Shown piece by piece: positions 33,023 through 44,690 of a stretch of 64,000 nucleotides of DNA. The number at the start of each line of letters is the position of its first letter. The first letter of the stretch is position 1. The notes below the pieces were generated by a model. That model did no database searches and was not told the origin of the DNA. It was given only the letters and a program-made list of their open reading frames with translations. The position numbers were made by a program, and so were the translations under genes. This stretch comes from Anthoceros angustus (taxonomy: Eukaryota; Streptophyta; Anthocerotopsida; Anthocerotales; Anthocerotaceae), in assembly GCA_010909165.1 (NCBI GenBank), contig MU008193.1, positions 310,001-374,000 on the forward strand. Direction: 5' to 3'.

Positions 33023-36000
33023 ATGGACACCACTCCGAGCATGGAAGGCATCGGAAGGTCTCTGTCATCGATACAACTCCGGTTGAAGAGAGGGAGGAGG
33101 CCAAGCATTACGGACCACGCCAAATCGGACATTAGGAGCAGTGAAGATGGAATGCGGCAGTGAAATTGTTTCTTCATCGCTCCATGGAGGAGGTCGGGAA
33201 TGATGGGGAATTTTGCGGGAAGGAGGATGCGGGCACGAGAACACCAGCGGTGGCATCCAGGCCGAGCCTTTCACGAATCCTGAGTCCATTGTCGGTGAAG
33301 CGTAGACATTATCAAGCGGAGATTGAAGAGGACCATGAAGGCGGCGTTGAAGAAATACAGCATGGTGCATTCTTGTAGCGGTTGTTTCTTGCAATTGGGA
33401 AAGAAGAATATAGAGAGCCTCGAGATATCGCTTCTTGGGATTGCCTCGAAACGGAGGAAATATATTTGCAAGGATTGCTCGAGGTAGAACAAGCAACCTA
33501 TCTTGATGTAATGTTCTCAATTTTCTCACAGGAGCAGTTGCAATGTTGTGTGAAGTTTGGAAAAGTGTTACGCATTGGATGGCGAAGGTATGAACATTTG
33601 AAGCAGTACTAACGAACACACCATGGTCATCGAATTGAAGTTCCAAGGGCATGGCGAAGATCATGTTACGGAATGCATTGCTTGGATGGAAAAGTTTTCA
33701 AGCTAACGGTGAGCATGCCAATGTTTGATTTTTAACTTGCGATTCATATACCAAAGGAGATATTCGGGACTACAAGCGGGAGGTTTCAAGATTTGGTTTG
33801 ACCAACGTCTCTCATTCTCATACATGCCTTATGGAAGAAACATTTTCCAAAAGTGAAGATACCAAAGTGTAGTCGTTTTCAAAATCGTCCAATGCGAAGC
33901 GTTGAAGGCGACCATCGAGATGACCCGACAGCAAGAACAAGGTATTTCATATCCGAGTTTCCTTTGACTTCCATGGAATCATGAGCACTCCAAGCCTCTT
34001 GTCTGTGCTGCCACACTGCGGGTCGCGCGCAGCGCACACACAGTGCGGCTGGCTCGCGCGTTCACACAGGAGGTAAGCGCGGAAGGTGCGGCGCATTTTA
34101 TGCGCGCTCCCATGGTGTGCGCTTGCGCGCTGCCGCGGCGCACGCGGCCGATGGCTCTTACGCGCAGCGGTGCGTGCGGCGCGCATGCGGCGCCGCAGTC
34201 GCTTGGCGCACGCTTGCGCCCGATCTCTGCGGGCGCACCGGTCGGCGCGCGCATGTGCGCGGCGGTCGGGTCCATGCGCGTCGTGAGACCAAGGACAACG
34301 TTACCATGATCCATTTTTTCTTGTGAGGTCCATGAGCGGCATCTTCGAACATCGGTCGGCGATCAAGGGAGCGACTAAAACTTGCAAAACACCGTTTGAA
34401 GTGTAAAGGCCAACCGAGCAAATACATTGGAATGGCGATAGGCAGGATGGACCAAAGCAAGGCGGAGCTCCCACATTTTCCACCCCTCAAAGTTTTGCGG
34501 ATGGTCTCATCGGGTCCATGTTGTGGGTTGTTTGGTATACAACAACATTATGAAGACCGGTGTTTGTGAACTTCCGAATATTGAAGCCAACAACTATTCA
34601 TATCATCCGGGATGTTATTCTCACATATGAGATGGTTACGCGAAGGCGTTTTACTTGCAAGGACAACACGGCGGAGAAAACAAGAATATGTTGTTGTTTG
34701 CATACTTGAGTATGCTTGTCGAGCGGGTCTTGATAAGGTGAAGGTGGGCTTCCTTCTTGTCGGGCACACACATGATGCGATTGATCAAATGTTCTCGTGC
34801 TTTTCTAAAAGTCTCGAGGCACAAAAAGCAATGTCACTCGAAACCCCTTATGAGTTTGATTCATCGACTTATACACCCAATCCAGTGAAAATGGTTTAGG
34901 GTGGCGATTTCGGGAGCTTTAGCCCAATGGGATGGGTAAAAGAGGACACGAGATGCGGTGAGAATTTGCACAATCATAGTTATCATCAATTCAAAATTTC
35001 AAGGGAAGAAAGAGTGGCGGAGCCATATGATTCTTATGGCAAGGCACTTTCTACTTGTTCACATTGGGAACCGTTGGAGGTTTGGAGTTCCTTGAGAATA
35101 CAGAAAGCGAGATATAAGGGGCGTATGTCCACTTCAAGCGCATGGGAAACCTGGGGCCGCGCCGCATAAATCATTGGACCATTAGGAAAGCCCTCGAAGA
35201 ACCGATGCAAAAATATCTATCTGGAAGACAAAGTATGGTGGAACTCGTTACGGGCATCACGATCGATATTTGCGACAAAATCGGAGGAGGAGTCGAGATC
35301 TTCAAAAGCATGGGAGTGGTACAAGCAGGCGGTGGCGGAACTTAAATCCATTGACGTTCGGATGTCTTTGTCATTCGGCTCCGATTCGCGAACCACAGCG
35401 TCACATGTATGTCGAATTTTAGGCCGCGGAGCGACCATCGAGTTGGCGAGATTCGATGGGGATGTGTCAGATCGAGCGAGGCCATATGATTGCGTCCCAT
35501 GTGGGCAGAATGAGAGCAGGCCTTTGGATTGCAGTGAAGACTTGGATTTCTTATGTGACTGAACCTTACCTAGTTGTCCGGTGGTGGGTGAGAGAATAGC
35601 AATGCGTTTGAGGAAGGTACCTACGGAGGAGATATTGGCTCCACAGCGTGATAGAGAGGGTTTGCGACAGCGGAGGCGACCAAGCACTGGATCATTGTTG
35701 ATATCGGAGACATTTATTTTGGCATCTGGGTTCGTTTGCAAGGATAGCACTCTACAAGTCCGTACAGGAGCTTATCAAGACAAAGCTATTCGAACTTCAA
35801 CATCTACCGGCCGTGGAAGAAGGTATGAGGTTGAAGATAACGGACCACCAAGTTCGGAGGAGATGCATTGGAGGAAAATGATGATTTGGGATGAAAATCC
35901 GCAAATAAGGGTGGTGTAGTTCGGGCTGGTGATGAGACATCCGACTTCGATTCGGCACCAATCGCAACAAGAACCCATGGCGGGCCGGGACTGTGGTGCT

Positions 36001-36091
36001 TTTGAAGGCATGTTTGATGATGATCGGCACAAGGTCCGTCGAAGGCGGAAACACCGTAGAGGATAGAAAGGTGATAGGGTATTCTTCATAG
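33023..36091 (+). pseudogene. Gene 1 of A2: DUF7869-type putative transposase (broken)
   Basis: This copy shows the family features clearly: the ATG at 33,023 (MDTTPSMEGIGRSLSSIQL), LGKEEYREPRDI (about 33,395), the intron at 33,942-34,327, a GMDQSK motif (about 34,448), VHVVGCLVYNN (about 34,520), a TARRRKQ/ENKN region (about 34,665-34,690), KVKVGFLLVGHTHDAIDQMFS (34,738-34,800) and FDG..S..ARP. The C-terminal EPYLVV, FILASGF and VEDRKVIGYSS end at 36,091. It is colinear with A3 gene 1 throughout. At least ten small indels break the frame. Confidence 0.75.
33942..34327 (+). other. Predicted intron of A2 gene 1 with GC-rich array
   Basis: The donor is AACAAG|GTATTT and the acceptor TTCTTGTGAG|GTCCATGAG; length 386 bp. 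The GC core lies at about 34,015-34,290. It aligns with A1 and A3 only in general composition (GCGCGC, GGCGCGC), while flanks on both sides are nearly identical to the other copies. The intron interrupts the gene between the KIPKCSRF..CE segment and DGMDQ. Confidence 0.6.
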
Positions 36092-36558
36092 CTTTAGGGC
36101 ATAGGGTAGATAGATGAGGCATGTCTATGTGGTCCGCCGATTTGTGCAACTTCTTATGTCGTTCCATACATCCAGACCTCGAAGACATATTTCCTCGATC
36201 CAGAATGATGTATTTCCTTTTCGTTTTGCCTTGTCGCGCACAAGTTTGCGCATACCCTTGTTTAGCGGCGCGCCACGCGTACTTAACAGTATACATATAG
36301 AACCACACAAAATTGCGAAACTCGACATGCGAAATTATGGAAGAATTCGGTCATCCACACCTTCAGCAAAATTATCCATGCACACGAGTGCAAGGCGCCA
36401 TCGGTGTAATGACGGACGAAGTGGTCCGGGGCGAGAATGCCGAATCCGATGGATGAACACCTACAAAACTCAACAAAACCAGCCCAACCGGTTTGGCGGA
36501 ATAGGGTTGGGATTTTTCCAAAACCCTTTGACAGCGGAGAAACCCCTTTGAGCAGGGC
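36092..36558 (+). other. 3' region of A2 gene 1 to element terminus
   Basis: Non-coding sequence between the gene 1 stop and the terminus, conserved in A1 (9.43-9.88 and 11.31-11.77 kb) and three times in A3. Landmarks are GATGAGGCATGTCTATGTGG, ACATATTTCCTCGATC, GAACCACACAAA(A)TTGCGAAACTC and AATAGGGTTGGGATTTTTCC just inside the terminus. Short open frames are not consistent between copies. Confidence 0.6.
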
Positions 36559-37020
36559 CAAGTGCGCGGCTGGCCGGCGCACTCTACTATCAATTGGTTG
36601 TTTTCAAATCTTGCGGCAAGGAGACATTGAGGATTTGGAAAGCTGCCAAAACCATTCCAAGATTTTGTTTATAGCGCTGGCTGAAGCGGATGGAAGAAGG
36701 CGAAAACAAATGGCGACAAGGACATGGATCTGCGGTGGCGGTTTGAGTGCACAGGTCTTGGACAAAGTGGCATATCGGTGGTGCATCGAGACATTTTGGA
36801 TATGAAAGGATTATGTTTATGCTGCTGAGAAAGTGATTCAAGCCGGGGAGGCTTTGAGGTCGTGGTGCGGGAAAAGAGTTTAGGTATGGGAGAAAACCAA
36901 CATCCCACGAGCAATTGTGTGAAGCAGTGGAATATTTGGCTGGGAGCGGTGAAGGCGAGTCAATGTCGGAAAAGCTCCTCTCTTTGGCAAAGACATCAAG
37001 CAGTGCTCCCAAGAGTTATC
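36559..37020. repeat. Flank C, copy 1 (deleted form)
   Basis: The sequence outside the gene 1 end of A2 matches the flank of A3 at 57,060-57,376 and 57,812-58,436. Shared runs are ATCAATTGGTTGTTT, GGAGACATTGAGGATTTGGA, AAGTGGCATATCGGTGGTGC and AAGACATCAAGCAGTGCTCC. Relative to C at 58.1 kb about 150 bp are missing near 36,815. The identical flank at two element copies means the A copies were duplicated together with flanking DNA, not inserted independently. Confidence 0.75.
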
Positions 37021-38244
37021 AGGCATGGGATAAGGAGATGACATGTGAGGATTTGGAGAAGATAATGGATGGATTCATGACAATCACCGAATGCAAGACT
37101 TTCCGTGATATTCATGCATGGACGGACCGGATGCGGGATGTCAAAATGCTGCGAAAATGGTGTGAAAAGGGGTTTATACAATGGTGCAGGAGAAAGACAA
37201 TTTGGTTTCGGACGAGGACTTTCTGAGCTGCAGTACATGGCGATGGGGTATGGTGTTCACCCTCTTGAAGATATGAGGAAGTGCGTGCATTGTCCAATAG
37301 TCTGGCGAGATTGGAGCAATGCACGTTTATTCGACATAAGCGCGTGATCGTGAAGAAACTTTTGAATGTGTCCAACGATGGCCATGTTGTTTCTCCTTAC
37401 CAAAAGCCAATAGGGTTGATGGTCGCTATGACCTATTCACGAAGAGGGAATGGGTTATAGATGGATGCTCGGGAAGCGGAGTGGAATACTTGCGGCATTC
37501 TTGGAAGGAGGCGTATTCTTTGTTGACCAAGAAACGAGGAGCACAATATTCATCGAGCAGTATTACAGGCCATGAAGTGTTTCCCTACAGACGAGGAAGA
37601 GTTGACCACCAAACCACACGTGGACATCCGGTTTTGCCAAAGAGATGGCGGCGGGGAGATCGTTAAGCCGGGGCATAGCGCTACACTTGGTTCAAGGAAC
37701 ATGCGCACCCATCGACCTTCAAGACTTGAGTCAATCAGGGGGGAAGAAGAAGGAGAAGATGGCAAAGGTCCGATAACCTAAGAACACAGAAGGGAAAGAA
37801 GGCGAGACCCGGAAAAGCGACCCTACTTGGGACAACCAACATGCAGACGTTTGGGTTTGGCGAGTCCCAAGGTGGAGAAAGCCATATCTTCCTCTTGCTA
37901 TTCACGATCCATAGCAGTGCAAGAGAGCGATGACATCGTCGTCCGAGGGACGGAAAGACAACATTCGCCAAACTAGCTAGAAACATAGACCGATGTCAAC
38001 TGTTGGAGACTGTTTAAATGTGAGTGCGCGCACAAGTTTGTGCACAAATAGCATGGCCAGTCTGAAGGAAAAATCTGATCGTGAATGTCTCTCGATGGTT
38101 TTCTCTCGTAATTTCGATGCAGAATGTCCCATATCGTGTATCGCACCAAAAATTGAAATGTTTGCGGGTGACCTGTCATGGGAGAAATACAAAAAGGTCG
38201 ATTCCAGCGGATTTCCTACGGTGCGGTCCGGAACGTCTAGAAGC
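37021..38244 (+). pseudogene. 3' fragment of family A gene 2 plus A tail (+ orientation)
   Basis: The fragment begins abruptly at TTATC.GGCATGGGATAAGG, equivalent to 19,594 in A1. It continues colinearly to the A terminus (equivalent to 20,822). It encodes MTCEDLEKIMDGFMTITECK (37,037-37,095), a GAGERQFGF-like segment and the basic C-terminus, ending near 37,975. The 1.25-kb piece is the only plus-oriented A sequence next to B2 and forms an inverted pair with 44.75-45.97 kb. Confidence 0.8.
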
Positions 38245-38270
38245 AAAAGGGTTTCGGAGAAACCCCTTTT
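38245..38270. repeat. A-tail/B2 junction hairpin
   Basis: AAAAGGGTTTC and GAAACCCCTTTT pair around GGA (11-bp stem with one bulged base). TAGAACAGACG follows, which is the reverse complement of CGTCTGTTCTA at the other end of B2 (44,712-44,722). Confidence 0.75.
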
Positions 38271-38356
38271 AGAACAGACGCATAACCTATCCACTCTGCC
38301 ACCACGACACCTTCCCATAGTCCAAAGACTAGTAGGAGTCCATGGTCAATCGAAAA

Positions 38357-41300
38357 CTAACTAATCGAACTCCGTGAACCATGTTCATCAAGTGTTTCAA
38401 TGTCCTCGCCGGATGCAACATCTTCTCGCAACGCCATCATCCGAGACCCCTTCCTTGTATATGTTCCGGAGCTTCCTCCTGCAGGCGCAAAAGCGTACAT
38501 GTTTTTCCGTATTATGGTTCGGTCCTTGCATTTAGTTGCTTGTTTTGTTAGAGAAAACCCGTATGCCAAGATGAATGTGCGAAAGAAGCAATTTGTCGTG
38601 TTTCGCAACCTCATGCTCCGTCGTTGAGAGCGACCCCCCACGACCGCCGCTGCTGGTGGTCGATCGTAAAATCATCTCCTCTAGGTACCGCCTTCAAATG
38701 CGTCGTGCATTTAGTCACCCACCAATGGACTTTAATGAATGGGCGTCACATTGGAAGTCCACCAGAACTTTTGCGAGCGAATGGTCGATTGTCGACATCA
38801 TCTCACAAGGCACCGCAATCATGTGACCTTTGTATCTCCAACACATCGCCGTTCAAGCTTTCTTGTTCCGCCGCATCATCCCGCTTCGACGCCTCCAACA
38901 TACATGTCCCGGCCGGCACTTGCGAACGATTGATGTCAGAAAATCTCAGTACAACCAAAGGCGATGCAACTCTTCATTATGTGTTCTATCGTACCATTGC
39001 CAAGGGGTCTTCAATTCCTCAAAGATGCTCACATGCTATCTTGTCCACGATGGTGATTGCTCAATTCCTCCCACCAAATATCCTCACTGCGCCCAAATGG
39101 GTCCCGAGTTTTCCTCTAGTTTCCCACGCATTGCCGCAAGACTTCTTTCGGGATCTCTCCGCAACCGCTTTTTACTTGGACCTCCAAATGAACCAAAGCG
39201 AGCGGCTTGAATAGGAGTAGATGGGACATTATTCAAAACTCCAAACCCTCGTCCGGTGACCAGTATTCATCGGAATATTGTTTGCCCCTCATCACGAATA
39301 ACAAGTCCGCTCACCTCGCGTTTCTCGGGTTATTTTGAACTCTGAAAAGATATATTGTGCAACTGCTTTCACCGCAAAGAATTTATAGCCTTACCATAAG
39401 GTATTGGCCACACAAACTTTTGAAGTCCGGAACTTCTTTCACCTCCATAATTTTTGGTTTGGGCGTATATGCATTCTCCAAAATACCGGTCGGTTTGGGC
39501 GTAAAGCTTCCTTCCGCAAGCAATCTGAAAACCTCGAAAACATCCGTCAACTGGTCATGAGTGTGCCCAACCGGGAGGAATCCTACTTTTACCTTCTCAA
39601 AACCTTAAGCTCTACCAACATATTCGTAAGCGAATAGCGGCATTCTTATTCTCCGTGCGATTGTCGAAGATAAAGAGAACCTTTGGTAGTAGTCCTCGTA
39701 ATTTGAAATGACATGTGGATATTGGCTATAGTCGTTTGCATCGTTCGGATGTTCCGTATGCCATGAAGAGTTCCCGACATGGTGTAGTTATAAATCATGC
39801 ACCCCACAACATGGACGCCGATCAAACCTACATCCGGGTCCTTGGGTAAACGCGTGAAATGTGGAAGGTGGTCTCGCTGGTCCATCCCGCCGATGGATAT
39901 CCCGATATACTTTGCCGGTCTCCATAACATTTCACGCGGTGCTTGATGCATTTTCTCTCTCGACTTGGTCAGGCCGCCTCGATCGCCTTCAAATGCTTCG
40001 CAAAATAATCACCCAAACAACGTTGAGGAATAAACCGGGAAGGAAGCCCAACGAATACCTGGCACCGGGCCGACCGCGACTTCACAAACTATGCCTCCCG
40101 GCCGGCGAGCAGACAGCGCGCCGACGGCGATTGTCGAGGCGCTGGCCGACGACACGCCGCAGACCGGCGACCGCACTATCACCAAAACACAATTTCACAT
40201 CAAGCCTCACCTTGTTTTCTCTTTTCTCGCTCTTTATATTTCGCTTGAGGTAATCGCAGTTGTGCACAAGGCAAACCGATTGCTCTTGAATTTTCACCTT
40301 GTGAAGTGCGAGCCCAAAGTACAAAAGTAGGAATGAGAAACATCAGTTCCGAGGCCACGTATATGTTGCTTGTATTCTTGAAACACCTCGCCTTTTGAGT
40401 AAGAGTCGAAGGTGATACACTTCAATGTTTGGCATTCTCTCGCAATAAGCATAAGCAGTTGGTTCATCCACGCCGAGGCTGCTGCGACATCTTGATTGAT
40501 CGCCTTCGTATCGCAGACCACGCAATGTTTCCGATCGCTCGCCGCTTCTTCACGGCTAGACCCGATACAACAAAACGCGTCAAGGCCTCTCTACAACAAT
40601 ACACTTTTCCTCGTCCGACAAGAAACGAGTCTACCCTAACCCTTCCATCGCCCTCATAATCGACATCAAAAGGGATTGTAGGTGCATCTCCGCCTCCCGC
40701 CTCGCATTCTAAGGAACCGATACCTCAAATCTCAAAAGGTTGCCTTCCCTATTGTCCTCAAGCATTGTCTACCACAACAGTTTTGCAAAAATCACGGGTC
40801 TGAACCTCTTCACATTTCATCTCGTGCACTTTAGATTGCCTTTACTGTATGCCTACGTGGTCTCGCCATGCTCGATAAATGATTGACCCGGCTTCAAATT
40901 ATATGTACGCCTTTGTGGAGGTGGATGTTCAAATGCACCGCTATCCGAGTCCTCTTCCTCCACAACAGTTCCACCGAACGTGGGGCCAGCAGTGGAAACA
41001 GTATCTTCTAGATACAACATGCAAACCGAGTTGGCATTCACCCCAAGCGGCCATATCCGACCGGTCGCCCCGTGCGTGGAGCACTTCGGGAGGAGTAGTC
41101 TTGCGGATGGTCGGGATGTACGAGGCTCGGAGAAGGACTTCCGTGAATGGAATCCAACATACGAAATGGGCGGTGTGTCTTTGGAATGGATGCGATTATC
41201 GCGTGCGGAAGTGGTGGAGGCCGCACCGCAGAGATAACACACATCCGGAATCATGTTAACAAGAGCCTTTTGAATGCAATCGATTTCGCACGAGTTTGCA

Positions 41301-41638
41301 CGACGACCTTCATCTAGTTCTCCTCTTCATCTTGAACACCTTGACCGATTGGCATTTCGTAACCGCTTGATGCCTAGTAGTTCAAATGATACACATCTCG
41401 AAGCAAAGATGGAATGTCAAATATGCAAATAGTGCTTGCCCGCTGATGCCCGCCACCGCGATGAGTGAGTGTTGCATATCGGGAGGAATCTCGCTCGCCG
41501 ACCGATAGCATCCAAGTCCTTTGACTTCAAGAACTCCTTCCACCGCTTCAACATCGGCAAATTTTCAAGAGCTACCTGCATGCGAGGAAGAACCGCACTT
41601 TGAATCAAGATCAAAGTCACACCCACAATTATAGACAT
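38357..41638 (-). pseudogene. Gene 1 of B2: DUF7869-type putative transposase (broken)
   Basis: The start at the ATG at 41,638 gives MSIIVGVTLILIQSAVLPR, then VALENLPMLKRWKEFLKSKDLDAIG across 41,500-41,580, clear coding sequence. Other landmarks are a YLCGAAST segment (about 41,235), CERMPN/CQTLK (about 40,440), KVKIQEQSVCLVHNC (40,265-40,310), the intron at 39,996-40,210, YIGISIGGMDQR (about 39,885-39,920) and HVVGCMIYNYTMSG. LDN/ENK-type wording near 39,640-39,670 is damaged. It ends HGSRSSIS at 38,357. The GMDQ form confirms the DUF7869 motif better than B1, where it reads DGWTN. Confidence 0.7.
39996..40210 (-). other. Predicted intron of B2 gene 1 with variable GC core
   Basis: On the minus strand the donor is AACAAG|GTGAGG (40,205-40,210) and the acceptor TTTGCGAAG (AG at 39,996-39,997); length 215 bp. 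The core 40,036-40,183 (GGCCGGC, GCGCGCCGACGGCG) does not align with the B1 core. The first 20-25 bp on each side are the same in the two copies. Confidence 0.55.
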
Positions 41639-42238
41639 GTGACATAAGGTGGTACGTGTGGTGTTGGATGATTTATTGAAATTTGCTTGGCATCATAATA
41701 ACTCAAGTGTCTTGATGGTGATGAATGAATGATATTTGAGGCGCGATGGACCTTGAATGAGAGTGCAGCCACCGCTTAGAAAATGATGGCATAAGATGAG
41801 GTGGATGCATCGAATTTGTAATGGGCCTATTTTAGGCATTTGAGGTTAAATGAATGATGACCGTGTTCGTGAACCTACTGCTACTTGAGCCGCTTTAGCG
41901 TAACTGTGTGTGTTAAGGCTTTATCGTAATCCCGTTGATGCGCTTCAAACATCCATATTTCATTTCCGTAAGCTCGAGCCTCTCCTTTTCATCAAGAGTT
42001 CGAGAGTCCGGACACGTTCTCTTACTTCCTCCCGCCAACTTCCCGCAGGGTTTTGAAGATTGCAGGATGGTGATCGCGAGGACGCCACGAGCAATAAGCA
42101 TGCAGATCGACCCCCCGCGTTGGAGGCGCCGCCACGCATCGAAGCAAAAAAATGCGTGGCCGCAAGAGCAGGATCGCGGGCGCTGCACGATGAGGGATGC
42201 GATCCCGCGAATGTGGTAACAGAACCCCACCCGCTATT
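41639..42238. promoter_or_regulatory. Divergent intergenic region of B2
   Basis: Matches 24,134-24,723 of B1 with indels, the largest near 41,690-41,740 and in the GC-rich patch 42,080-42,200. Shared words include ATGAGGTGGATGCATCGAAT and TAATGGGCCTATTTTAGGC. Nothing else is visible. Confidence 0.4.
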
Positions 42239-44690
42239 ATGCAATTGAGAGAATCCTCTCATGGTAGTGTCCGGACGTCCACCTCAAAGGGTAGTCAACG
42301 GAGAGGATATGAAGACATTGATGGCCGAGGGAGCACCAACCTCGGAAATGCGTCACCGCGATTCCTCATGCTTTTAACTTTGTGGAGCAGCTGTGAAAAG
42401 CTCCAGATTCTCCGGCGGTACATGCATAAAGAGTGGAGCGTTGTTGCGTAAAGAAGAACAAGATCCGTGTCCGCCTTGGATTCCACTCACGGCCTTATGG
42501 ATTAACGGTTACAATGGTATTGAGGGGATTCCTGCAAGAGCCGGATGGATTCTATGTGCAACAAGGACTGAATGGGCGAAGATATGCACATACGCTTTTG
42601 GTCACCAAGAAACCTCATTTGCACATAAACGATGACATCAACACACATCTCCTGCGATAATGGATGCGCCAAGATAATGCCTCGTCGTTGTGAGCCAGTT
42701 GAAATCGGCCTATGTGATTCCAAAAGTGTTCAAGATGTAAGTCTTGTATGTCACCATGTATCACTTCCCATTTTCGCTAGGGTTTCGCCATGGTATACTC
42801 ATTGTTTCCTCTTTAAATGAATGGGGAGAACAATTTTGGCGTTCTACTCCGCTCCGAAGGTCTGAAGAGGTGTAGTGATCGAGACCGGTGATCGGATCGG
42901 GCGGTGCGAACGCACGCCGCTATCGGGCGGGTGGGTGTGCATCACGATGCCCGGATTATGCAACCGGAGATGGAGGACGAGGTTCCTTGGCTGCCGAGCC
43001 GAGCTCTCCGGAAGAGGAGGAGCGCCTCGCCTCGTGGTCCGATGCGGAGGCGAGCACGGGCTGTCCATGGCTCGCAACATGTCCAGCTTCAGGGGTCTTC
43101 GGAATCTGAGGCTTTTGAGGAGGAGGTGACCCCTCCTCGTCCGAAGAAGGATTTGCAGGCACCCGCCAGAAGAAGAAGAAGGGAATCCGCAACGCCCGGT
43201 GTCTCCAGAAGATGAGAAGGCGAATGGTCGGTAAGAATGCTCCTAACGCCTCGCCTCCGCACCGATGTAAGAATTGAAGCATCTTGTTTTGATTTCCATG
43301 CGAGAGCACACCAATCAAGCGAAGAGGAAGGCAAGATCTCGCTGGTGATGGAGAAGAGGTGGGTGAGGCGGAAAAATTAAGGAAGTCGAGGAAGCATGCG
43401 AAGAGGAAGCCGTTGCGGACGACCGATGCCGAACGACGGAGCTCCTTCGCGGAGGATGACTATCTGGAGATGGTTCGCACTCGGGCCTACAAGAAGCGGG
43501 TGCAAACCACAACATTCGACATTCACATTGGTACTACGTCACCTTCATTTCTAACGGCGGATGCTCGAGATAAGGAAGGTGGATGAGGCATGGATGAAGT
43601 GCCTTGTTCGATGCGAGCAGTCTGTGAAGGAAGGGCGCTCCCACTTTTGTGCATGATTGATCCGGACAGTGCTTGAAGAAGAAGATGCGGACCCGGAGGA
43701 GATCAGAGCCCAGCATTACACCCTAGGGGTGCTGGGAGGGAACCATTGCTATGCCGCCATGCGAACATCTCGAAATGTATCCGTGGAAGATAAATTTCAA
43801 TGGCTCGAGGCCATGTATATGCGAGCTTGACAGGAAGAAATGAGGGTCTTGTGATGATCACAATGTGTATGCGACAAGAGGAAGAAGCTTGGTTTTATTG
43901 AACAAGTCTACATACATGATGAGCTTGAGATTTGGCACCGGACACACCCGATGGAAAACCTCATGCGGTGGAAGTTCAATGTGTACAAGTTCTTTGGGGA
44001 TCTTTGGAGGAAACTCAAGGACACGATTATGTGGAAGATGGTGGACGGAAGACTCTGCCGTTGAGGATTGCGAGGTGCGAGGGGTAAATTGTGGGAAACG
44101 TGGACACCATTTTCCGATGTGGGAGAAGTGCGAACTCCCAGGCGGGCGGGCAGCCGATCGGGGCGGCAGGCGGGCGGCAAAGCGGAAGCCACAAGACCCA
44201 ACTTCTAGCAAGGCCGGTCCCGGCCCCCCTCGTCGGCTCCAATGCTCGGAAGGGCATGGAGAGCATTCAAGGAGTCCCGAAGGGCGAGAAGGGTGAGGAG
44301 ATGTTGATAGCATGACCGGTCATCCAAGGAAAGCTGCTAAAAGATATGGATACGATGTTGGCAGAAGAAGATTAACCTTATCGAGCATGCCTTTCGAAGG
44401 CTATGAAGTGTGCCACCTTATTTGAAGTCGTAAGCAGTTTCCTAAACATCACGAGGCCAAGGAATTGGCGAAGTTTCAAGCGACTTTTGCGAAAGTGGTA
44501 AGTGAGCGTATTCGTTAGGGGAGTGCGGCCCGGTGCAGTCGCGGTGGCCAGCGCCTCCCTTCTTGTTTGTTTCCGTGGGCGCAAGGAGGCGGCGGGCCGC
44601 CCGGCGCGCTCCGGCGCTGGCACGCGCACTCGGTCGGGCGCCATGCCTCCTCCTTGCGCCATCCAACATGTTCAGCGGTGGAGTCGCGGT
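42239..44690 (+). pseudogene. Gene 2 of B2, with CCHC-like zinc knuckle (broken)
   Basis: Colinear with B1 gene 2. Visible parts are MQLRESSHGS, HLHINDDINTHLLR (about 42,615-42,660), MEDEVPWLPSRALRKRRSAS (about 42,970-43,030), EAFEEEVTPPRPKK (about 43,105-43,150), DDYLEMVRTRAYKKRVQTT (about 43,455-43,510), DEAWMKC, a FIEQV/IHDE segment split by indels near 43,895, and NCGKRGHHFP..EKC at 44,086-44,131. The knuckle has C, C, H and C at 44,069, 44,090, 44,105 and 44,129, with loose spacing. The 3' intron starts at 44,498. The product is probably nucleic-acid binding; no enzyme domain is seen. Confidence 0.45.
44498..44675 (+). other. Predicted 3' intron of B2 gene 2 with variable GC core
   Basis: The donor is GAAAGTG|GTAAGTGAGC (consensus GTAAGT) and the acceptor CAACATGTTCAG (AG at 44,674-44,675). 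It is 178 bp, almost equal to B1's 179 bp. The core GGCGGCGGGCCGCCCGGCG (about 44,588-44,606) differs completely from B1 at the matching place, while ends match. Confidence 0.55.

Larger units (their letters stand above)
27143..36558 (-). mobile_element. Element A2, family A, inverted
   Basis: This is the reverse complement of A1 without its 1.9-kb duplication. Gene 2 runs leftward (27,433-31,597) and gene 1 rightward (33,023-36,091). The termini are GTCTATTAAAAGGGGTTTCTC at the left and GAGAAACCCCTTTGAGCAG at 36,537-36,555, an imperfect terminal inverted repeat. It is the most compact full-length copy (9.4 kb) and the best reference for the family. A1 and A2 flank B1 as 9.4-kb inverted arms. 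Confidence 0.7.
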
